Source of the DNA: Clonostachys chloroleuca
Lineage: Eukaryota; Ascomycota; Sordariomycetes; Hypocreales; Bionectriaceae
Reading direction: 5' to 3'
NCBI GenBank assembly: GCA_037952775.1
Contig: JBANAY010000004.1
Coordinates: forward strand, 1,302,001 to 1,366,000
DNA length: 64,000 bases
A program made the translations under genes and the position numbers. Shown piece after piece: positions 57,400-64,000 of this stretch (position 1 is its first letter; each line of letters begins with the position of its first letter). A model generated the notes under the pieces. It was given only the letters and a program-made list of their open reading frames with translations. It ran no database searches and was not told the origin of the DNA.

Positions 57400-58825
57400 A
57401 TGGGTTCTGAAACAAATAAATCCACCTTCTTCACTGGTGCACAACGCATTCCTCCCGATCGTATCTTTGAACTCACAGCCGAATATCTAAAAGATGACTC
57501 CCCTGTAAAGGCCAATCTTGGCCAGGGCGCTTATCGTGATGGTGATGGAAACCCGTGGATTCTGCCATCAGTTCGAGAATCACGCAGAATATTGCAAGAG
57601 CAGGGGCTGATTCACGAGTACCTCCCAATTCTGGGCCATGCGGGTTTCAGAGAAGCCGTAGCACGTACTGTTTTGGGCGAGGAGCTCTTCTCCACCAAGG
57701 GTTCACATGTTAGTATCGCACTGCCAAAAATCCAGAACCTTGTTGATGCTGATTGCGTGATATATAGGTGGCCACCTGCCAGAGTCTTTCGGGAACGGGT
57801 GCTTTGCATTTAGCCGGCAAGCTCATCGCCCGCACCAACTCGCCGAAACCCAAGGTGATTATTACAGACCCTCCTTATGGTAACCACTTCCAGGTTATCA
57901 AGGATGTTGGGTTGGAATACGAAACATTCAAATACTACGATGCTGTAACCAAATCAGTCGACATGGCATCATACAGGAATATGCTACAGACCGTGCCGCC
58001 AGGCTCAGTCATTCTACTCCATGCCTGCGCTCATAACCCAACAGGATGTGACCCTAGCAAGGATGAGTGGCGTGAGATTGGTCAGATCATGAAGAGTAGG
58101 AAGCTATTTCCTATCTTCGACGCCGCATACCTTGGCTTCAACTCTGGTTCGGTCAATGAAGACGCCTTCTCAATCCGTCATTTCATTGGCGAGCTCGACT
58201 TGGAGGCCGCAATCTGTGTATCTTACGCAAAGTCTATGGGTCTATACGGTGAGCGAGTTGGTGCCGTGCTGGTCCATGCAGCCTCCAAGGATCTCGCACT
58301 CGACTGCCAGTCGATGCTGGAGCAAATCCAACGGTCACAAGTATCCAACCCTCCAGCTTTCGGTGCTAAAACTGCACATCTTATTCTTACAGACGAAAAA
58401 CTCAAAAGCCAGTGGTCTGAGGACCTCCTGACAATGAGTGGTCGCATTCGCACTATGAGACAAAAGCTCTATGATGCATTGCACGAGGAGGGTGAGAAGA
58501 AGCTTCTTCCCCTTTCAAATTCTCACTAAAACCACTGACATATTTAAGGCGCACCTGGCACATGGGAACATCTTATCAATCAGACAGGCATGTTCGGTTT
58601 CTTGGGTCTCTCGTCTCAAGTAGTCGTAGAGCTGAGGGGTGAGTACAATGACATTGAAGAAGCTTTCAGAAACAGAAGTGATGTTAACAGAAGTCACCAG
58701 AAAAATACCACATCTACATGGCCGACAACTCTCGCATTTCAGTGGCGGGTCTGAATGATAGCAACGTGAAGTATGTAGCGGCTTCCATCGCGGCTTCTGT
58801 CCGAGAGGAGCAGGGACAAAAGTAG
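57400..58825 (+). CDS. Aspartate-aminotransferase-type PLP enzyme (class I)
   Basis: Exons 57400-57708, 57768-58491, 58549-58638 and 58701-58825 join to 415 residues. The fold markers are ANLGQGAYRDGDGNPW (substrate loop), SGTGALHLAGKL, HACAHNPTGCDPS, DAAYLGFNSG (Asp and Tyr to PLP) and SYAKSMGLYGERVG, with the PLP Lys falling at residue 258, the same number as in classical AAT. The C-terminus MFGFLGLS carries the mobile-domain part. AAT enzymes also transaminate 4-hydroxyglutamate to 4-hydroxy-2-oxoglutarate, the step just before the aldolase encoded at 61.3 kb. There is no mitochondrial presequence, so it is cytosolic by sequence. The microintron before exon 4 has two nearby acceptors; CCAG at 58700 keeps frame. 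Confidence 0.88.
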
Positions 58826-59449
58826 CAAATTCGTCAAATAGATAAATCAATGCAAGTTACCATGATGCCAACGTTCGCGCATGGGTAATGCCCAACATGA
58901 AACCGGTGCCCTCTTGTTCTGTGAAGCTATCGAATCGGGACTGGAAAATCATATACTAAATGGAAATACTTTAAGCGAACCGATCGAAAGTAAGTGTAGT
59001 TCATAGATGACTTTAAGATGAAACCAAAATATAAGGGAGGGTAACTAAAGTCACCAATCGTCGTGAAAAATAGTCCCCACCACTATCTTCAAGCTAGAAC
59101 TAAATTTGGTATTTACTACGGAATCTCTTCCGATAAAGGCGAGGCTAACCGTAGTACAAGCCAAACCCCGCAAATGGAGGCTGTTATCAAGATCGATCGA
59201 CCTCCGCTCTTCGGCCGATTTCTACTGAAAGCCATTTCGACTTTGGAATATACAAGCGGGTGAAGCAGCGAGAATGGCTACAAAGATGCGGTGGCAGAGA
59301 ATCGGGGCATCACAAAGAGTTGAGACAGGGTGGTGGCATCCGGTCCTGAATCTCAACAGAGTCAACCGTGCTTCAAACTCGTTCATCAGTTCCAACAAAC
59401 CTCGGGTTCGATTCACGACAACAGGGGGAAGGCTATTCCAGCCAGCAAA
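58826..59449. other. Spacer / uncertain 5' end of proline-dehydrogenase gene
   Basis: About 620 bp. The left half shows nothing. From 59274 two frames are open (one starting ATGGCTACAAAG at 59274, one running into the downstream gene), so an upstream exon encoding a mitochondrial leader may exist here. No splice pair was decisive. Confidence 0.4.
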
Positions 59450-60783
59450 ATGCCACCCCATGCGCTACTCCCCAACTTGATGTTATGGCGATCACTGCTC
59501 ATAGCAACCGTCTCCACTCATCGATTTCTTCTCGGTCCAGCGTTATCAATCCTATCTTTCTTCTCAAAGCCTAGAAAGGGACTTTTAAGTTTACAGGACA
59601 ATCTTCTTCTTCGGAAGATATTCAAAGGGACTCTTTATAATCACTTCTGTGCCGGAGAGAATTCTCAAGAAGTCAAGGCTACTATAAACAATATCAAGCA
59701 CATGGGCTTCAGAGGGGTGATTCTCACATATGCGGCTGAAGTCGTGGTTGATAAAACATCTGAGGAAGGTATTGCAAACGGTGTAGTTCAGTCCAAAGAC
59801 GAGACTACCCTGGGTACTCTGCGAGAACACCCACAAGATCAAGGCATTGAAGAGTGGCGAAAAGGTGTCCTGGAGACAGTGGGGATGATTGGCGAGGGTG
59901 ATTACTTAGCTCTGAAGTAAGTGACTCTAAGCCCCTTCGCAACTTCAAGTACTTAGTATGGTATAGATTCACTGGGGCTGGTCCCGCGGTATCTAGTGCT
60001 CTTGAGTCACAGAAGCCCATTCCTGGGCAAATGATCGAAGCTCTTGAAGATGTGTGCAACGCAGCAGTAAAACGAAAAGCTCGGATCCTAGTGGACGCAG
60101 AGCAACATTATGTCCAGACAGGAATCGACCTCGTTGCCATAGAGCTTATGCAGAAATATAACCACAACGGCCAAGCAATAGTGTTCAACACGTATCAGGC
60201 ATATCTGAAGCGCACACCGCAAGTGCTGCAAAGACATCTTAAGGAGGCCAAAACAGGAGACTTTGTTCTTGGGGTCAAACTTGTTCGAGGTGCCTATATC
60301 AACTCGGAGCCTCGCCATTTAATCAATGACACCAAAGAGGAAACCGACATCTCATACGACAGTATTGCGCGCAGATTGCTTCATGGGCAGTACCCACTAG
60401 AGGAGCAGGTCGACGAGCCGCTTCCAAGATTGGAACTGTTTCTTGCTACGCACAACCGTGCAAGTGTATTAAAGGCGTACGAATTGCAAAAGGCGCACGA
60501 GAAAGACGGCTTGCCACTGACCAAAGTACAATATGGACAGCTACTCGGAATGGCAGATGGTGTGAGCTGTGCCTTGTTGCAGCTAAAGCAGGAGGCTATT
60601 GATAACGGCAGCACCATCTCCCCTGAGGCTTACAAGTGCCTCAGTTGGGGTACCTTAGAAGAGTGCAGCTCATATTTGTTGCGTCGTGCTGTGGAAAATA
60701 GAGATGCTGTCACGAGAACGGAGGAGGAGTATGATGCCTTGAAGAGAGAAGCTATAAGGCGACTTCTTGGAAATACTTCTTAA
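59450..60783 (+). CDS. Proline dehydrogenase homologue, possible hydroxyproline oxidase
   Basis: Exon 1 from ATG 59450 to 59916 and exon 2 59967-60783 give 427 residues. The frame is open further 5', so the leader may be longer. PRODH barrel motifs are present: YNHFCAGEN, MGFRGVILTYAAE, ARILVDAEQHY, VLGVKLVRGAYI (Lys and Arg), LFLATHN and YLLRRAVENRD (the two substrate-binding Arg). The usual product is P5C or its 3-hydroxy form, with electrons passed to ubiquinone through FAD. At residue 380 the sequence is KCLSWG, 12 residues before YLLRR. That is the place of Tyr540 in E. coli PutA, which contacts proline. Hydroxyproline-preferring homologues carry a small residue there, so Cys points to 4-hydroxyproline. 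Confidence 0.85.
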
Positions 60784-61046
60784 TAGAAAGTTCCATTATA
60801 TATCATATTAATATGATCAATTCTATAAATTTCAAACCACTGTTCATCCAGCAAGGGGGTGTATAACCATGATACGCTTAGATGAACGATCAACAGTGTT
60901 TCCTGCGTACATAACGAACCGTGAAGCTAAAAGACTCATAAGTCAGTGCAAAGATAAGCCCTCCACACTCCACTCGAACCTTTTTTCTATTATACTTATT
61001 TTCTCTCATTTACTCCAGTTATGTTCTTTGGATCTCCCGTCAGGAA

Positions 61047-61070
61047 GTGGAGGATGTGGAGGATGTGGAG
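61047..61070 (+). promoter_or_regulatory. Triple GTGGAG array, 9-bp period
   Basis: GTGGAG at 61047, 61056 and 61065. Each matches the CreA consensus SYGGRG and the GGRG core of Adr1-type fingers. It lies about 185-208 bp before the ATG at 61255. Confidence 0.5.
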
Positions 61071-61085
61071 GCTCGCTCGGCTGCT

Positions 61086-61098
61086 CGGATCGAAGCCG
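61086..61098. promoter_or_regulatory. CGG-N7-CCG inverted repeat
   Basis: CGG ATCGAAG CCG, with another direct CGG eight bases upstream (61078). This is a typical layout for a Zn2Cys6 dimer and lies 157 bp before the aldolase ATG. Confidence 0.4.
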
Positions 61099-61254
61099 AG
61101 GAGAACCTGTTCACTTCAAGACAACTAGGCCTTGCCTCACCTACTCTAGATATCACCATCATATAATACAAGAGTATCTTATGTTGTGGCTTTTAATTTC
61201 TAATCATCTGCAAAGCACTAGATACCAATAGCAAGTTTTCAACCAGCTCCAAAA

Positions 61255-62246
61255 ATGACCTCTCAACCAACACCACCATTCGGAGTGTACACTCCAGTGG
61301 TCTGTTTTTTCAATGACGACGAATCCATCAATTTCGACGCCGTCACACAGCATGTCCAGCGCCTCTTATCATCTGGAGTTGCAGGGCTGGTTATCCATGG
61401 CAGCAACGGAGAGGCCACCCATCTATTCCCCGAAGAAAAAATTGAAGTCATTCGACATGCTCGAAAACTCATCGCCGAAGCCAAAAGCAACGCTGTCATC
61501 ATAAGTGGGTGCAGTGCAAACAGTGCTCGAGAGACGGTTCGCAATATTGAGATGGCGAAGGAAGCAGGAGCTGACTTCGCTCTGGTGCTTCCTCCCAGCT
61601 ACTGGGCAGCCGCTATGTCGAAACCAGTTATCAAGACATTTTATCTAGAGGTGAGCTTTCGAAGAGGATATCAACGCATTACAACCGGGAATGCTAACAA
61701 AGGGGATAGGTCGCTAGCAAATCTACCTTACCTCTCATCATCTACAATTTCCCCGGTGTAGCCAGTGGGATTGATATCGACTCCGACTTAATCATTGATC
61801 TGGCCCAGCAGTCACCAAAAGTGGTGGGCGTGAAGCTCACATGCGGCAACCTTGGCAAGCTGCAGCGTATTTCTGCAACACTTCCAAGCAGCCAATTTGC
61901 TCCATTTGCAGGCAAGGCGGACTTTATGTTACCGGGGCTCGTGGCTGGCTCAAATGGTGTCATCTCAGCGCTTGCTAATGTTGTACCCAAGGTTCACGGA
62001 GAGGTTATCAGGCTGTATCAGGCCGGAGAGCTTCAGAAGGCACGTGCGATCCAAGCCGACCTTTCAAAGGCGGACTGGGAATTAGTGAAGTTTGGAATTT
62101 CCGGTGTCAAGACCGCATGTCTGCATTGGTTCGGGTATGGAAGTGGAAAGGCCAGAGTGCCCCTGCCAACAGTCAACGCAGAGAGCTTCGCTTCGGCAAA
62201 TGTTTCGGCGTTAAACACCGTTGTGCAACTAGAGAAACAACTTTAA
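61255..62246 (+). CDS. DapA-family aldolase, probable 4-hydroxy-2-oxoglutarate aldolase
   Basis: Exons 61255-61650 and 61710-62246 give 310 residues, a full-length class I DHDPS-fold enzyme. GVYTPVVCFF opens the barrel. GSNGEATHL corresponds to the GTTGE loop of the family. LIIYNFPGVASG holds the catalytic Tyr, and VVGVKLTCGN the Schiff-base Lys (residue 174). In animals and bacteria members of this fold split 4-hydroxy-2-oxoglutarate into pyruvate and glyoxylate (HOGA), the last step of hydroxyproline breakdown. Others act on dihydrodipicolinate or sugar acids. Its neighbours here, a PRODH homologue and an AAT, favour the HOGA role. The frame is intact and the intron standard (GTGAGC...GCTAAC...TAG). 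Confidence 0.85.
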
Positions 62247-62296
62247 ATAATATATATCATGGGTATCAATACCAAAGAAACAAATCCAATAATGAC

Positions 62297-64000
62297 TTAG
62301 TCTCTAAGATGAAACATTTTCCCAACCTCGGCCCAGTCCACCTCGTCAATGCCTGTCAAGGGTAAGGCAGGATCATTGAAACTAGAGTAGATATCGCCCA
62401 TCTCATGGCTAAGATCGATCTGAAAATCATCAAATTGATCAAAATTGAGTAGGGCACCGTCAGATTCTCCTGTTGGGGTCATCTGATTCCACGTTGTCCA
62501 CATTCCAGGCCCAAGAGAAGTTCCGGCTGCTGGATCGCTATTGTTGTTTGGATTTGAGGGTGTGGTATCGCTTGCGCTTCCAGGGTCTCCCACGGGGTTC
62601 GACACGCTTGGCCTTGTTGCCTTCTCCTCCCTGAGCCATTTCCACTCTCCGGACAATTTTTCAGGAGACCAGACATGAAGGCAGAACTGTCTAAGCTCAT
62701 TTAACCTCCGTTCGGCGGCCTTGTTTCCTGCTTTGCCTAAGTATTTTAAGATCATAGCAGATTGGCTCAGCCCCTCTGGTGGTCGCGACTCTTCATTATT
62801 CTCTACCAGCCCCATCATTGCCAGAATGAAAGCAGCTGAAAATGTGGCATCCAAATCGAAATATCCAAATAAAGCTGAGACAAAAGTTAGATCCAAATTC
62901 CGAGAGCACAGTAGAGCAAATCACGTACCGATGCTTCTGTCTTCTCTTAGCTTAGACAGAATTCGAATGCTTTTACTGGCAGCTTCTCTACAAGAAGAGC
63001 ACAGTCTACTGATGATGGGTGATATCGGTGCTGGTTGGCGGTTTTCCTTTGTTGCTTGCACTTTTTCTTTGACGCACTGAAGAATTACAGGCCGAATGCA
63101 TAGAATAATAGCCTTTACGAAGGAGGTTAATAAACAGCGTGCAGAAGAGTATTGAGTTCGTGCATGGAGTACGTACCTGAAACAGCATGAGGTAGAGCGA
63201 TGCATTCGTCCTGCTCACATTACCATGTGAACTCTCAAATTCGCTTACGAAATTTGCTGGGATAGATCTCCCCGTCTCGTGGAGGCTTTGAAGCAAATTC
63301 TGTATCCTTCTAACAAGCTCAGCCTGCGAGATGGAAGTGTTTCCATAAAATGCTAGGATGTAACAAGTAAGCAGCCTGTCCAATTTTCATGCCCTCTCCC
63401 AGTACTCAAAACTCACTAGTCATAATTTCTCCGGTAGCACGAGCGATCTGAATATTGATGATAAGTGGGAGTGGTGGCTGGAAACCAGCTGCCGGCTTCG
63501 GTAGATCTGCCCTGATCTGCCTTTCATCAACCCCCCATTGGCAGGCCAAGACCAGCAGAGAGACGACTAAAAGCTGTTAGTAACCTGAAGGAAATATCCT
63601 AACCTTAAAGCATACCGGTCAAGCATATATGTTGTCCACCAAACGCGATTGCGATGACATTTCTCCGAAGAAAGACCTTCTTGTTCGTCACGGGGTAAAG
63701 CGCACCCAAGTGCTACCGCCAAGCGGACAGCAATTCCAATCTATTCATTTGTCAGTTGGCTTCGAGAATGAAAGAGCATGGCGTGGAGATTATGCCATAC
63801 ATATAGGTATGCGTCATGTTTCCGGTCAGTCCACTGAAGATACAAGCTTGCCAGGCAGAGTATCTCAACGGAGGTGATACCATGAGCACCCAGCTCATGT
63901 GAGGGAGGAAGTCTTCTCATAGCCTCCGCGAAGTATGCACTTCCAGGAGGTGTCTCCAGATTATCACTCGGAGAGCCAATCAGCATCCCCATAGCCATAA
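62297..64000 (-). CDS. Fungal Zn-cluster-type transcription fact. C-terminal part (5' end outside window), one frameshift
   Basis: Minus-strand exons: from the right edge to 63801, then 63740-63616, 63566-63417, 63352-63177, 63112-62929 and 62874-62297. The fungal-specific TF domain is clear (SVEILCLASLYLQW, IGIAVRLAVALG, RNRVWWTTYMLDRRLSAGLG). The C-terminus is acidic and Asn-rich (NFDQFDDFQIDLSHE), a likely activation region. The DNA-binding domain must lie beyond the right edge; a Zn2Cys6 cluster is expected but not seen. After GLPMG a run of six G on the coding strand (plus 63531-63536) has one base too many: five would read on as VDERQIRADLPKPAAG. The gene is convergent with the aldolase gene, and is probably the regulator of the block to its left. 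Confidence 0.82.

Larger units (their letters stand above)
60784..61254. promoter_or_regulatory. Promoter of aldolase gene, with CreA-like and CGG repeats
   Basis: A 471-bp spacer. At 61047-61070 GTGGAG occurs three times at exact 9-bp spacing, preceded by CAGGAA, so the block begins like the aromatic-cluster element (AGGAAGTGGAGG). At 61078-61098 CGG, CGG and CCG lie at N5 and N7 spacing. Confidence 0.5.

Noticed and set aside
60869..61231. 120-codon plus-strand frame upstream of the aldolase gene
   Set aside because: It spans the promoter with the GTGGAG array. Composition (GGCGGCGG-type repeats) and lack of a motif argue against coding.

Overview
The window is nuclear DNA of a filamentous ascomycete, most likely a eurotiomycete of the Aspergillus/Penicillium type. 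The evidence is genes split by many 50-80 nt GT-AG introns with CTAAC-like branch points, large secreted-peptidase genes, Zn2Cys6 regulators, and catabolic genes packed head-to-head. No rRNA, tRNA, CRISPR array or intact transposon could be supported. Gene models were built by hand from reading-frame continuity and splice signals. Names rest on remembered family motifs, not on database searches.

Left part (1-33.7 kb) holds mostly housekeeping and secreted functions: the 3' end of a cupin-like gene, a SET-domain methyltransferase with a GC-AG intron, a poorly resolved gene at 5.3-6.5 kb, an S10 carboxypeptidase (-), a secreted FMN 2-hydroxy-acid oxidase with nine exons (-), the AP-1 clathrin adaptor mu chain (-), an Opi1/CCG-8-type regulator (+), an S28 prolyl peptidase (-) and a Cys-rich single-pass membrane protein (+). 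Long gene-poor gaps separate them (12.2-16.4, 18-21.3, 23.3-25.7 and 27.6-32.7 kb).

Middle part (34-52.5 kb) looks like a catabolic cluster. It contains an ALDH-like pseudoenzyme, a small unknown protein, a cupin, a fumarylacetoacetase-type hydrolase, an FAD monooxygenase fused to an acetoacetate-decarboxylase-like domain, a CocE/S15 hydrolase, a LigB-type extradiol dioxygenase, a regulator with both C2H2 fingers and a Zn2Cys6 cluster, and an amino-acid permease. Three divergent promoters in this block share an exact 13-bp element (TCGGGAAGTGGAG) that combines a CGG triplet with a GGAG core. That is what a protein with both kinds of DNA-binding domain might recognise. A fourth promoter carries a variant. 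Together the enzymes suggest hydrolysis, ring hydroxylation, ring fission and C-C cleavage of an aromatic substrate.

A short graveyard (52.9-55.3 kb) holds three broken genes: kinase-like, DUF3425 and short-chain dehydrogenase. Right part (55.4-64 kb) holds an MDR reductase, an aspartate aminotransferase-type enzyme, a proline-dehydrogenase homologue, a 4-hydroxy-2-oxoglutarate aldolase/DapA-type enzyme and a Zn-cluster-type regulator cut by the window edge. This set matches the steps of 4-hydroxyproline catabolism. The proline dehydrogenase has Cys where proline enzymes keep a Tyr (E. coli PutA Tyr540), which supports that reading.

Several otherwise intact and conserved genes (S10 peptidase, AP-1 mu, Opi1, right-edge regulator) carry one small frameshift each, mostly in short homopolymers. 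These look more like assembly indels than true gene death, unlike the multiply broken genes at 53-55 kb.
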